Of a stretch of 64,000 bases of DNA, positions 16,687 through 27,059 are shown in pieces; position 1 is the stretch's first letter, and each line of letters starts with the position of its first letter. This stretch comes from Paenibacillus sp. JQZ6Y-1. GTDB taxonomy: Bacteria; Bacillota; Bacilli; Paenibacillales; Paenibacillaceae. The stretch lies in assembly GCF_040719145.1 (NCBI RefSeq), contig NZ_JBFDUZ010000001.1, forward strand, positions 620,001 through 684,000, given 5' to 3'. The notes beneath the pieces are model-generated. The model did not search any database. It was not told where the DNA came from and saw nothing but the letters and a program-made list of their open reading frames with translations. The position numbers and the translations under genes were made by a program.

Positions 16687-17758
16687 TATTTTAAAATTCT
16701 TTACTCGGGATTCCTTTACCCTGCCATTCGTGGCGATCATTATGGGTCTGGTGCTCGGTGCACTGGTTATGCTGATCGGTGGCTACAATCCGATTGACGC
16801 GTATAGTGCGTTGCTAGAACGCGTATACGGCGATTCGTATGACTTTGGTGAGGCGATTCGTGAGATGACCCCACTGATCATGACGGGTCTGGCATTTGCC
16901 TTTGCTGCTCGTACAGGTCTGTTCAATATCGGTGGTGAAGGTCAGTTTCTGATCGGGATGACCGCAGCTTCTATCGTAGGTATCCATGTACACGGTCTGC
17001 CTGCCTTTATCCATGCTCCGCTGGCGATTATCGCTGGTGCAGTATTTGGCGGTCTGTGGGCAGCGCTGGCGGGTTTCCTGAAGGCGACTCGTGGCGTGAA
17101 CGAAGTCATTTCCTGTATCATGCTCAACTGGATTGGTCTGTATCTGTCCAATCTAGTTATCAATACGTTTGCTCTGCAAGATGGTACGACTCAATCGGTA
17201 AATATTGAGCCGTCCGCATCGATTGCGATTGGCTGGTTGTCCGAAATGATGGGTAACGCCCGCGTACACTGGGGTACGCTGATCGCTCTGCTGGCAGCTG
17301 TATTCTTTTATATTTTCATGTGGAAAACAAAACAAGGCTTCGAGCTGCGTGCTGTTGGCTTTAACCAAGATGCTTCCAAGTATGCAGGGATGAACGTGAA
17401 CCGCAACATCGTCAAAGCGATGTTCATCAGTGGCGCATTTGCTGGTCTGGGCGGCGCGTTTACTGTACTGGGTGTATTCGGTTATCAGTCTGTTATGGCA
17501 AGCTCGCCGGGAACCGGATTTGACGGGATCGCGGTAGCATTGATCGGTATGAACAATCCGTTTGGCGTTATTCTAGGTGCGATTCTGTTCGGAACGCTTA
17601 CGTACGGTTCGGCGGGTATGAGCTTTAGCGCTGATGTTCCACCGGAAATTGTGCGTATCGTTATCGGTGCCATTATATTCTTTATTGCCGCACAGGGGAT
17701 TGTGCGCTGGGTGCTTAAACCGTTTTATGCTAAGCGCAAGAAAGAGAAGGTGTCATAA
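16679..17758 (+). CDS. nupP: Nucleoside ABC importer, permease subunit 1
   Basis: A 359-residue membrane protein with about nine hydrophobic segments and the BPD_transp_2 permease signature ELRAVGFNQDASKYAGMNV followed by a Gly/Ala-rich helix (ISGAFAGLGGAFTVLG). LTGLAFAFAARTGLFNIGGEGQ is typical of YufP/NupP. It forms half of the membrane channel with NupQ. It starts at the ATG at 16679 after AGAGAGGTG, overlapping nupO by 8 bases, and its TAA overlaps the nupQ start, so the three genes are translationally coupled. Confidence 0.88.
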   Translation: MNNILKFFTRDSFTLPFVAIIMGLVLGALVMLIGGYNPIDAYSALLERVYGDSYDFGEAIREMTPLIMTGLAFAFAARTGLFNIGGEGQFLIGMTAASIVGIHVHGLPAFIHAPLAIIAGAVFGGLWAALAGFLKATRGVNEVISCIMLNWIGLYLSNLVINTFALQDGTTQSVNIEPSASIAIGWLSEMMGNARVHWGTLIALLAAVFFYIFMWKTKQGFELRAVGFNQDASKYAGMNVNRNIVKAMFISGAFAGLGGAFTVLGVFGYQSVMASSPGTGFDGIAVALIGMNNPFGVILGAILFGTLTYGSAGMSFSADVPPEIVRIVIGAIIFFIAAQGIVRWVLKPFYAKRKKEKVS

Positions 17759-18720
17759 TGGATGTATTGACAGTAATCGGGCAGCTTATGAATACGACGC
17801 TGGTATTTGCTACAGCGCTCATATTCACTTCTCTCGGCGGTATTTTTTCAGAAAAATCCGGTGTGACTAACCTCGGTTTGGAAGGTCTGATGGTATTCGG
17901 TGCCTTTGCTGCTGGTGTATTCGGTCACTATGCACAAGATGCAGGCATGAACGGCTTTGCAGCGGCTTCCGTTGGGTTGTTTGCTGCGGTTGTACTCGGT
18001 ATTATCGTATCGCTGATTCATGCGGTCGCTTCGATCACATTCAAAGCGGATCAGGTTATCAGCGGTATCGTAATCAACTTCTTGGCAGCAGGCAGCACGC
18101 TGTATATGGTAAAGCTGCTGTTTGACGGTGCGGGTGAAACGGAACTGATTTCTGGTTACAGCCGTATGCCTATTCCGGGTTTGAGTAAGATCCCACTGTT
18201 GGGTGATGCACTGTTCAATGCGTACCCAACGACGTATCTGGCGATTATTCTCGTCTTCGTTTCATTCTATGTATTGTACAAAACACCATTCGGTCTGCGT
18301 CTGCGTTCCGTTGGTGAGCATCCAAGTGCGGCAGATACTGTAGGTATCAAGGTCAATCGGATGCGTTACACTGGCGTTATGATCAGTGGTGCGTTGGCTG
18401 CCATCGGCGGTGCAACGATTACACTGACAACAACTGGTACATTTGCCCACAACACCATTTCGGGTCAAGGTTATATCGCGATTGCGGCGATGATCTTTGG
18501 TAAATGGAATCCAATCGGCGCATTTGGCGCGGCTGTATTCTTCGGTCTGGCTCAAGCGGTACGTAACTATGTACAGCTATTTGCATGGACGCAGAGCATC
18601 CCACCAGAAATTATCTACATGCTGCCATACCTGCTGACTATTATCGTACTGGTAGCTGCGGTAGGTCGCTCCAGCGCACCATCTGCGCTCGGACAGCCGT
18701 ATGATCCAAGTAAGCGATAA
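17758..18720 (+). CDS. nupQ: Nucleoside ABC importer, permease subunit 2
   Basis: A 320-residue membrane protein of the same permease family: GIFSEKSGVTNLGLEGLMVF near residues 28-47, LRLRSVGEHPSAADTVGIKV near 181-200, then ISGALAAIGGATITL. About eight hydrophobic segments. Pairs with NupP. ATG at 17758 overlaps the preceding TAA (TAATG). Last gene of the importer operon, followed by a terminator at 18874. In B. subtilis the nup operon is repressed by CodY; no CodY box was assigned here. Confidence 0.88.
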   Translation: MDVLTVIGQLMNTTLVFATALIFTSLGGIFSEKSGVTNLGLEGLMVFGAFAAGVFGHYAQDAGMNGFAAASVGLFAAVVLGIIVSLIHAVASITFKADQVISGIVINFLAAGSTLYMVKLLFDGAGETELISGYSRMPIPGLSKIPLLGDALFNAYPTTYLAIILVFVSFYVLYKTPFGLRLRSVGEHPSAADTVGIKVNRMRYTGVMISGALAAIGGATITLTTTGTFAHNTISGQGYIAIAAMIFGKWNPIGAFGAAVFFGLAQAVRNYVQLFAWTQSIPPEIIYMLPYLLTIIVLVAAVGRSSAPSALGQPYDPSKR

Positions 18721-18873
18721 AGACTGCTGCTTGGACGAGTAATGATTCGTTATTCCATCGCAAGCTGGAGTTATTATGGATAAGTAATTATACTTCCATG
18801 ACGATGCGATAGAATCGTGAAATATGCAACAGGATAGGATCATTTCTCCTCGCAAATGTAGTAAATAATCAAA

Positions 18874-18915
18874 AAAAAGCCCAGTAGTTCTTTGATGAAC
18901 TGCTGGGCTTTTTAT
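18874..18915 (+). terminator. Rho-independent terminator of the nup operon
   Basis: AAAAAGCCCAGTAGTTC (18874-18890) pairs with GAACTGCTGGGCTTTTT (18897-18913), one wobble. A-rich on the 5' side, so it may work both ways. Confidence 0.88.
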
Positions 18916-19257
18916 GTACCATTCATTTGCCGATTGGATCGGAAGATATGAGATAAGAGGAAGAGGTGAGTAGCGATTTAGCAATTAATTTTGGGATTAA
19001 AAGGGTAAAATTTTATTTGTACACGGTAACAAAAATAAAAAAGATATGTGTGCTTTAGACAAAAATAAACTTTACACCAATGTGATTATTTGTCCTTTAT
19101 GCACAAATGCTGAATAGCTTGATAAGCATGAATATACGAATAAGTATTATAAAAATACAGTTTAAGCAAGTAATATAGCGATATACGTACATAAATGGTG
19201 AATAAATGGATTTTAATCATTTAAAATCATTGTTCAAAAGTACAAAAAAAATTAGTG
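18916..19257. other. AT-rich spacer upstream of the ilv promoter
   Basis: About 340 bases without a credible gene, very AT-rich directly before the promoter at 19258. This would suit regulator binding such as CodY or an UP element, but no specific site can be named. Confidence 0.5.
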
Positions 19258-19286
19258 TTGACTCTGTCGCAAATGAATCATATAAT
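19258..19286 (+). promoter_or_regulatory. SigA-type promoter of the ilv-leu operon
   Basis: TTGACT (19258-19263), 17 bases, TATAAT (19281-19286): near-consensus, with A/T-rich sequence just upstream. The start point would be near 19293. Confidence 0.85.
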
Positions 19287-19292
19287 TGTCCT

Positions 19293-19667
19293 AAATCAGC
19301 GGCTGACACAACATGGTCAAATGTTACAGCCTATTATGTAGAATATGAATGATCGGCTATGAAGAGGACTAAGTTTTAAGGGCTATTTTGTCCAGAGAGT
19401 GAAGCAAATTGCTGAAAGCTTCATCAAAACCCTTTTATACGAGCTCACCTCGGAGCTGTTTTCCTGAAAGGCATCATCCTGGCATGGTGATTATTAGGGA
19501 AAATCGTAGCGTCTACGTTACAGACGACAGGTAAGGCGGAGACGTCTTACTTGATGAGGCATACCTGCTGTGAGGCGGTGTGCGAACCTGGGTGGTACCA
19601 CGGAAGCTAAACCTTTCGTCCCTCGAACAGAATGTTTTTCTGTTGGAGGCGGCGAAAGGTTTTTTTG
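19293..19667 (+). promoter_or_regulatory. T-box leader of ilvB (probable Leu specifier)
   Basis: A classic T-box. The AGAGAGTGAA motif of stem I is near 19394, the specifier loop reads GAGCTCACCTCGGAGCTG with CTC (Leu) at 19444-19446, the T-box sequence GGGTGGTACCACGG is at 19590-19603, and a terminator stem (AACCTTTCG with CGAAAGGTT) spans about 19609-19660 followed by seven T. Uncharged tRNA-Leu would favour the antiterminator and switch on ilvBNC-leuA, as in the B. subtilis ilv-leu operon. Confidence 0.9.
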
Positions 19668-19790
19668 ATATTTCAGACCTTGACTGCGCCTTTGGTACAG
19701 AAACACCAAGCAAGCATTGTTACAGATGCGTCGGACTGTCATAAGTTTCTAATGTGAGATTGATGTGAATTTTTGGGAGGAGGAACACAA

Positions 19791-21539
19791 ATGAGCGCGC
19801 AAATACCCAATGTGCAATCGACAGAACAATTACGTGAGAAATGGATGAAGCCGGAAGTCATTACCGGTTCCGAAATGCTGCTTCGCAGCCTGCTGTTGGA
19901 AGGTGTGGAATGCGTCTTCGGTTATCCGGGTGGTGCGGTACTATACATCTATGATGCGATGCACGGCTTTGATGATTTCAAACATTTGCTGACCCGCCAT
20001 GAGCAGGGAGCGATTCACGCAGCTGACGGATATGCAAGAGCAAGCGGCAAAGTGGGCGTCTGTATCGCCACATCTGGACCGGGAGCAACGAATCTGGTAA
20101 CCGGTATTGCCACTGCTTATATGGATTCGGTACCGCTGGTGGTTATTACAGGTAACGTAGCAACGACTCTGATCGGGACGGATGCTTTCCAAGAAGCGGA
20201 CATCACGGGGATCACCATGCCGATTACGAAGCACAGTTATCTGGTGCGCGATGTGGAAGACCTGCCAAGAGTGATTCACGAAGCTTTCCACATTGCCAAT
20301 ACTGGTCGTAAAGGTCCAGTACTGATTGATATTCCGAAGGATGTATCGGCAGCCAAAGCACTGTTTAAACCGCATACGGAACCAGTCGTGATGAGAGGCT
20401 ATAACCCACGTGTGATGCCGAATAAGCTGCAATTGGACAAGCTGCATCAGGCGATTGCCGAAGCGAAGCGTCCACTCATTTTGGCAGGCGGCGGGGTTGT
20501 CTACTCCGGCGGTCATGAAGAGCTGCTGAAGTTTGTTGAAACGACAGGCATTCCAATCACGACTACCTTGCTCGGTCTGGGCGGCTTCCCAAGCGGTAAC
20601 GATCTGTGGATCGGTATGCCGGGTATGCACGGAACGTACGCAGCGAACAATGCAATTCAGCAATCAGATCTGCTGATCAGCATTGGCGCACGGTTTGATG
20701 ACCGGGTAACCGGTAAGCTGGATGGCTTTGCACCACATGCGAAGATTGTACACATTGATATTGACCCTGCCGAAATCGGCAAAAACGTCAAAACCGATAT
20801 TCCAATCGTTGGTGATGTGAAGACAGTACTGGAATTGCTGAATACCGATGCGGCTCATGCACATTATGCGGATGAATGGCGTGCCAAGATTGCTGACTGG
20901 AAAAAGGAAAAACCTTTCCGGTACGAGGATTCCGACACTGTACTGAAACCGCAGTGGGTAGTCGAAATGCTGAACGATACCACCAATGGTGAAGCGATTG
21001 TAACGACAGACGTTGGTCAACACCAGATGTGGGCGGCACAGTATTATCGTTTTAACCAACCGCGCTCATGGGTGACTTCCGGTGGCTTGGGTACTATGGG
21101 CTTCGGCTTCCCATCCGCAATCGGCGCACAGATGGCGAATCCAGATCGACTCGTTATCTCCATTAATGGTGATGGCGGTATGCAAATGTGTGCGCAGGAG
21201 CTGGCAATCTGCGCGATCAACAACATTCCGGTGAAGATTGTTATTTTGAACAATCAGGTGCTGGGTATGGTTCGTCAATGGCAAGAGCTGATTTACGAGA
21301 ATCGTTATAGCCATATCGATCTGTCTGGTAGCCCAGACTTCGTAAAACTGGCCGAAGCATATGGCGTAAAAGGCTTGCGTGCTACGAACAAAGACGAAGC
21401 CAAAGCTGCATGGCAAGAAGCGATGGACACACCGGGTCCAGTCGTCGTTGAATTTATCGTAAACAAACACGAAAATGTATATCCGATGGTTCCACAGGGA
21501 GCCACCATTGATCAAATGTTAATGGGGGATCACGAATGA
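19791..21539 (+). CDS. ilvB: Acetolactate synthase, large (catalytic) subunit
   Basis: A 582-residue ThDP enzyme. VFGYPGGAVLYIYDA opens the PYR domain and the catalytic Glu lies in RHEQGAIHAADGYARASG. The central FAD/DHS domain runs roughly 210-350, and the PP domain has the ThDP-Mg motif GDGGMQMCAQEL with NN about 25 residues later. It condenses two pyruvates, or pyruvate and 2-oxobutyrate, in valine, leucine and isoleucine synthesis. GGGAGGAGG precedes the ATG at 19791, preferred to an in-frame start at 19773. It overlaps ilvN by four bases (ATGA). Confidence 0.95.
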   Translation: MSAQIPNVQSTEQLREKWMKPEVITGSEMLLRSLLLEGVECVFGYPGGAVLYIYDAMHGFDDFKHLLTRHEQGAIHAADGYARASGKVGVCIATSGPGATNLVTGIATAYMDSVPLVVITGNVATTLIGTDAFQEADITGITMPITKHSYLVRDVEDLPRVIHEAFHIANTGRKGPVLIDIPKDVSAAKALFKPHTEPVVMRGYNPRVMPNKLQLDKLHQAIAEAKRPLILAGGGVVYSGGHEELLKFVETTGIPITTTLLGLGGFPSGNDLWIGMPGMHGTYAANNAIQQSDLLISIGARFDDRVTGKLDGFAPHAKIVHIDIDPAEIGKNVKTDIPIVGDVKTVLELLNTDAAHAHYADEWRAKIADWKKEKPFRYEDSDTVLKPQWVVEMLNDTTNGEAIVTTDVGQHQMWAAQYYRFNQPRSWVTSGGLGTMGFGFPSAIGAQMANPDRLVISINGDGGMQMCAQELAICAINNIPVKIVILNNQVLGMVRQWQELIYENRYSHIDLSGSPDFVKLAEAYGVKGLRATNKDEAKAAWQEAMDTPGPVVVEFIVNKHENVYPMVPQGATIDQMLMGDHE

Positions 21540-22030
21540 TAGCGACAACGTACAAACACACCATCGCCGTATTAGTCAACGACCAACCAGGCGTGCTGCA
21601 AAGAGTCTCTGGACTCTTTGGCCGCCGTGGTTTCAATATTGAAAGTATTACGGTCGGTCAGTCCGAAGAGGCTGGTCTGTCCCGTATGGTTATCGTCACC
21701 TCTGGCAATGAAAATACGCTGGAGCAAGTGGAAAAGCAGCTGTATAAAATCATCGACGTGATTAAGGTTATCGACCTGAGTTCGCGCCCAATGGTGGCAC
21801 GTGAGCTGGCACTGATCAAAGTAAAAGCAGAGCCATCCGAGCGTCCCGAAATTATGGGCGTTATCGAAACTTTCCGTGCCGCGGTTGTCGATATTGGCCC
21901 GAACAGCCTGATGGTTCAGGTTGTAGGGGATACTGACAAAATCGACGCCATGATTGAGCTGCTGAAGCCTTATGGCATTCGCGAGCTTTCCCGCACAGGC
22001 GCGACAGCGATGATTCGCGGTAATGTGTAA
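21536..22030 (+). CDS. ilvN: Acetolactate synthase, small (regulatory) subunit
   Basis: A 164-residue regulatory subunit with an N-terminal ACT domain (TIAVLVNDQPGVLQRVSGLF, FNIESITVG) that binds valine or another branched-chain effector, and the usual C-terminal domain (ALIKVKAEPSERPEIM, MIELLKPYGIRELSRTG). It activates IlvB and confers feedback inhibition. The start ATG overlaps the ilvB TGA, so translation is coupled. It is followed by a 359-base spacer with a long inverted repeat before ilvC. Confidence 0.95.
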   Translation: MIATTYKHTIAVLVNDQPGVLQRVSGLFGRRGFNIESITVGQSEEAGLSRMVIVTSGNENTLEQVEKQLYKIIDVIKVIDLSSRPMVARELALIKVKAEPSERPEIMGVIETFRAAVVDIGPNSLMVQVVGDTDKIDAMIELLKPYGIRELSRTGATAMIRGNV

Positions 22031-22096
22031 CAATCCTATCTAGGTAGGATCATCATGGACATGTAACACGTCAAAAATGAGCAACGCCTGCTTTCC

Positions 22097-23382
<1,286 letters not shown>

Positions 23383-23432
23383 TTGGCTTGAATTTTAGTT
23401 GCGGTGGAGTGGGGTGAAGATACGACCGCTGC

Positions 23433-23589
23433 GGAAAAAGATGGTTCTTTCGATCGCTGCTAAGATTGGATTTTTTGAACGGCTGCTTTTCAGCAGTCAA
23501 AATCCAATTCAGCATATATTTCCGAAGTTAGCTTTCTTTTAGAAAGCTTTTAAGCGAACGCTACGCTTCTGCAGAACCATTCTTTTTCC
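23433..23589 (+). repeat. Nested inverted repeats between ilvC and leuA
   Basis: Outer arms: GGAAAAAGATGGTTCT (23433-23448) and AGAACCATTCTTTTTCC (23573-23589), one base different in length. Inner arms: ATTGGATTTT (23465-23474) and AAAATCCAAT (23499-23508). A third hairpin, AGCTTTC/GAAAGCT, is near 23530-23548. The whole can fold into a branched RNA. It looks like a dispersed palindromic element or a structured operon spacer; it is not a simple terminator. Confidence 0.55.
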
Positions 23590-23705
23590 TACGCTGGTGC
23601 GTGTTCATCCTGCCTGCCGTAAATGAATTGTAAACTCCTTTTTGGGGAGTAGAGGAGTAGGGAGTTACTTTGAGCTTTATGCTTGAGGTGGCTGTCGTGC
23701 TTCTT

Positions 23706-23753
23706 TTGATTGGTTTGAGTAATGTTAATTTGATTGTTTTGAATAATGTTAAT
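23706..23753 (+). repeat. Two tandem 24-base repeats upstream of leuA
   Basis: Two adjacent 24-base copies (23706-23729 and 23730-23753) differ at two positions; both begin TTGATTG and end TAATGTTAAT. They are 64 bases before the leuA start. They could be regulator sites or slipped-strand repeats. Confidence 0.6.
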
Positions 23754-23816
23754 ATATGAGATTTGGTTGTATGTTTTATGAATACGTTTTACCTAAAACT
23801 ATAAGGAGGTGCGATG

Positions 23817-25361
23817 ATGCGTAAAATTTATATTTTTGATACGACGTTGAGAGATGGAGAGCAGTCGCCGGGGGTTAATTTGAATACTCGGGAGAAAGTG
23901 GAGATTGCTCATCAGCTTGAACGATTGGGTGTCGATCGTATTGAGGCTGGATTTCCGGCGGCTTCGCCTGGGGATTTGGCAGCGGTCAATGCTGTGGCGA
24001 ACGCTGTAAAGAATGCCAGTGTAATTGGTTTGTCGCGTTCGCGTGAGCAGGATATCGATGCGGTACGCGAGGCGCTGAAGGGGGCGCAAGATCCATGCCT
24101 GCATCTGTTCCTGGCGACTTCACCGATTCACCGCCAGTACAAATTGCGTATGGAGAAGGAGCAGGTCAAGGATACGGCGCGTTCGGCGATTCGCTATGCA
24201 CGCAAGTATTTTGACAAGGTGGAATTCTCGCTGGAGGATGCGGGGCGCACAGAGCTGGACTTTATCGCAGAAATGACAAAGATGGCGATTGAAGAAGGCG
24301 CGTATGTGGTCAATCTGCCAGATACAGTCGGTTATTTAACGCCATATGAGTACGGTAACATTTTTAAATATGTCAAAGAAAATGTACCGGGTGTAGAAAA
24401 AGTGCAGCTGAGCGCACACTGTCACGACGATCTCGGTATGGCGACAGCGAATGCACTGGCAGCGATTTTGAACGGTGCGGATCAGATTGAAGGTACGATT
24501 AACGGGATTGGTGAGCGTGCGGGCAATACAGCGCTGGAAGAAGTGGCAATGGCGCTGGAAACGCGTCAAGACTTTTATGGTGCGAAGACGTCGTTTACTC
24601 TGTCCGAAATCGCGCGTACCAGCCGTCTGGTCAGCAAGCTGACAGGTATGGTTGTGCCGGGCAATAAGGCGATTGTTGGTGCCAATGCGTTTGCCCATGA
24701 ATCGGGTATTCACCAAGACGGTATGCTGAAAGAGAAATCGACGTATGAGATCATGACGCCGGAAACGATTGGCTTCAAGGAGAGCAAGCTCGTACTGGGC
24801 AAGCACTCTGGTCGTCACGCATTCCGCGAGCATCTGATCGAGCTGGGCTACGAATTGGATGAGGAAGCAGTGAACAACGCTTTTACCAAATTCAAAGTGC
24901 TGGCTGACAAGAAAAAAGAAATTACGGACGACGATCTGTTTGCGCTGCTGGAAGAGCGTCTGACGGATGCACCGGAATTCTTCCAACTGGACTCGCTGTT
25001 TGTATCGTTTGACAGTGAAGCCGAGCCGATGGCGAAGGTACGCCTAAGCACAGCCGATGGCGAAGTGCGCGAGGAGCAGTCCAGTGGTAATGGTGGAGTC
25101 GATTCCATTTACAATGCAATCGATAAAGCTTCACAGGAGGAAGTGACGCTAGCGGATTATTCGATCAAAGCAGTTACTCAAGGCAAAGATGCGCTTGGCG
25201 AGGTGCATGTAGCACTGACGCAAGATGGCATTACTGCACAGGGTCGCGGCGTAAGCACGGATATTCTGGAAGCCAGTGCGCGTGCCTATGTCGATTCGCT
25301 GAATCGTCTAGTAGAGAAGCGCAAAACGTACGGTCGTCGTGACAATATTACGATGAGCTAG
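23817..25361 (+). CDS. leuA: 2-isopropylmalate synthase
   Basis: A 514-residue LeuA. The DRE-TIM barrel shows [14 protein letters not shown] near the start, metal-binding HCHDDLGMA near 200-210, and HESGIHQDG near 295. The C-terminal leucine-sensing LeuA dimer domain covers about residues 375-500 ([15 protein letters not shown]). It condenses acetyl-CoA with 2-oxoisovalerate, the first leucine-specific step. The ATG at 23817 stands 7 bases after AGGAGG; an adjacent ATG at 23814 stands only 4 bases away. Start-proximal codons are GC-poorer than the rest. It closes at a terminator at 25460; leuB lies 3.3 kb downstream. Confidence 0.96.
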   Translation: MRKIYIFDTTLRDGEQSPGVNLNTREKVEIAHQLERLGVDRIEAGFPAASPGDLAAVNAVANAVKNASVIGLSRSREQDIDAVREALKGAQDPCLHLFLATSPIHRQYKLRMEKEQVKDTARSAIRYARKYFDKVEFSLEDAGRTELDFIAEMTKMAIEEGAYVVNLPDTVGYLTPYEYGNIFKYVKENVPGVEKVQLSAHCHDDLGMATANALAAILNGADQIEGTINGIGERAGNTALEEVAMALETRQDFYGAKTSFTLSEIARTSRLVSKLTGMVVPGNKAIVGANAFAHESGIHQDGMLKEKSTYEIMTPETIGFKESKLVLGKHSGRHAFREHLIELGYELDEEAVNNAFTKFKVLADKKKEITDDDLFALLEERLTDAPEFFQLDSLFVSFDSEAEPMAKVRLSTADGEVREEQSSGNGGVDSIYNAIDKASQEEVTLADYSIKAVTQGKDALGEVHVALTQDGITAQGRGVSTDILEASARAYVDSLNRLVEKRKTYGRRDNITMS

Positions 25362-25459
25362 TACTTGCTTCGGCGTATGGAAGTTTATCTGTAAGTTGAA
25401 TAGGATGCAGCAGATTAGACAATCGTCGGTACACTGCTCCTGCATATAGGTATACGCAG

Positions 25460-25489
25460 CCCCTGTCCTTGCTAAGGATGGGGGTTTTT
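25460..25489 (+). terminator. Rho-independent terminator of leuA
   Basis: CCCC-TG-TCCTT (25460-25470) pairs with AAGGA-TG-GGGG (25474-25484), then TTTTTG. Confidence 0.8.
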
Positions 25490-25705
25490 GTGTAGCATTT
25501 GTTGTACAACTTGGTTTGGGAACAAGATAAGGATGCCGCCACGAAGCTGGAGTTATGATGGGTGAGGAGAGTACACGAGATACATCTCATATATTTTAAG
25601 AAAATAATTGAAATAGCGGTTGTAAAAAGCGCTATCTTTTTTCCTTTATAGATGAACCCGGCTTAATGGAAAGCAGGGAATCTTGCACACAGGGAGGAAA
25701 TGAAT

Positions 25706-26788
25706 ATGACTTGCAGTGGACGTGATTTGACGATTGAAGCGGTAAATACGACAGGTGTAGTGCAATACGATATTGCCTCAGCAACCCGTGGTGGTACACG
25801 CCGTCTGATGGTAAGCGACAACCCAGAGACGCTGAGTGAAGCGAATTTTCCAGTACGGCAGGGCGTGCTCTGGCACGATGTCGTGCGCAGCAGCAACGGA
25901 ACAGTGCAGCATCGGATTTTTGCTTGGCATTACAATGTACTGGCTGATCCAGTGAAAGTGGGTATTACGCTGGAAAACCGAGCGAATCATGGCGCCTTGA
26001 AGATCGAGGACGTAAAACGCGAATACCGCATTGGCGGCGATGAGGTGAACTGGATTACCGATATTGGCGGTTGTATCTCGCGTGCCGTACTGGGCGGTAC
26101 GATGGATGCACGTACAGCCGACCAGACGCTGATCAAGCAGCAGCAATCCGGTCAGATTGAGAGCTTTATTGTGCCACCGGGCAAGCTGCTGGGCATGGTG
26201 TATGATTTTACAGTGAAAAGCACGGATAGCGGCGAAATTCAGTATACGGTTCGCACAGTCGCTTCGCGCGATACAGCGTATGATTTGACACTCGTTAAAT
26301 CGGCTCCGCTCCCGCTCGCACCGCAGGCTCATCCCCGCGGTAACTGGACTTTCTCCGAAACGAATGCAGTGACGCCGGTATACACTGCCGGTACAGAGCG
26401 AGTGATTTACCCAACCTGTGCCAAAACAAAAAAAGACGGCTCGTTGCCAGCAGATCAGCTGTTTACCGCTGCTGCTAGTGAACAGCCGCAGGATTCGCTG
26501 GATAACCGAGCGCAATTCGGTGTTATTTACAATGTGACAGTGCCAGTGAACAACCCAAGTACGCAAAATCGCACCGTACAGATCTCGCTGAATCCGCGCG
26601 GCGGCAGCTATGGCGGAGCGGTAAAAATCGGTGATCGTGTATACGGTGTTCCGCTGATGCGCACGAATCAGCAAAAAGCGCCGGTATATGTTGCTAGCGT
26701 GCCACCAGGCACTAGCAAATATACGTTCAGCTTGATGATTGCTGGTGCGTCGTCGACACCGCTTGGCTTGTTGGTAGAGACGCTGTAA
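25706..26788 (+). CDS. Unrecognised 360-residue beta-rich protein
   Basis: No family is recognised. The protein begins MTCSGRDLTIEAVNTTGVVQ, has no signal peptide or membrane segment, and is rich in beta-strand-like alternation throughout. It carries RGGSYGGAVKIGDRVYGVP and a hydrophobic C-terminal strand (YTFSLMIAGASSTPLGLLVE). These look like immunoglobulin-like or jelly-roll sheets, perhaps two repeats (residues 1-180 and 185-360). GGGAGG lies 8 bases before the ATG at 25706, so that is preferred to the ATG at 25700. Codon use is like the neighbours, so it is not obviously foreign. It sits between the leuA terminator and an opposing reductase gene. Confidence 0.75.
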   Translation: MTCSGRDLTIEAVNTTGVVQYDIASATRGGTRRLMVSDNPETLSEANFPVRQGVLWHDVVRSSNGTVQHRIFAWHYNVLADPVKVGITLENRANHGALKIEDVKREYRIGGDEVNWITDIGGCISRAVLGGTMDARTADQTLIKQQQSGQIESFIVPPGKLLGMVYDFTVKSTDSGEIQYTVRTVASRDTAYDLTLVKSAPLPLAPQAHPRGNWTFSETNAVTPVYTAGTERVIYPTCAKTKKDGSLPADQLFTAAASEQPQDSLDNRAQFGVIYNVTVPVNNPSTQNRTVQISLNPRGGSYGGAVKIGDRVYGVPLMRTNQQKAPVYVASVPPGTSKYTFSLMIAGASSTPLGLLVETL

Positions 26789-26953
26789 TCTGTTTTATTT
26801 ACTGTAGGTATTTTGTTGGAATAGATTCATTCATGCTATAGATCCATATATGTCATAGATCTGTTCGTTTGTGCTGTGACAGATCATTTCATTGGCATAT
26901 AGTAAGTGTTCCGGTATTCATGATCTGAAATGAATAGATGCGACATAGCAACG

Positions 26954-26995
26954 AAAAAATCCCTGCCGACGATACCGTCGATGCAGGGATTTTTT
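26954..26995. terminator. Bidirectional terminator between convergent genes
   Basis: AAAAAATCCCTGC (26954-26966) pairs with GCAGGGATTTTTT (26983-26995), with an inner CGACG/CGTCG stem. A and T runs on both sides suit both the unknown gene and the reductase. Confidence 0.88.
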
Positions 26996-27059
26996 ATAGA
27001 ATATGAAAAAGATGATACACATGCAGTTGTAGCGATGCTTGCTGGTTACATCATGCAGC

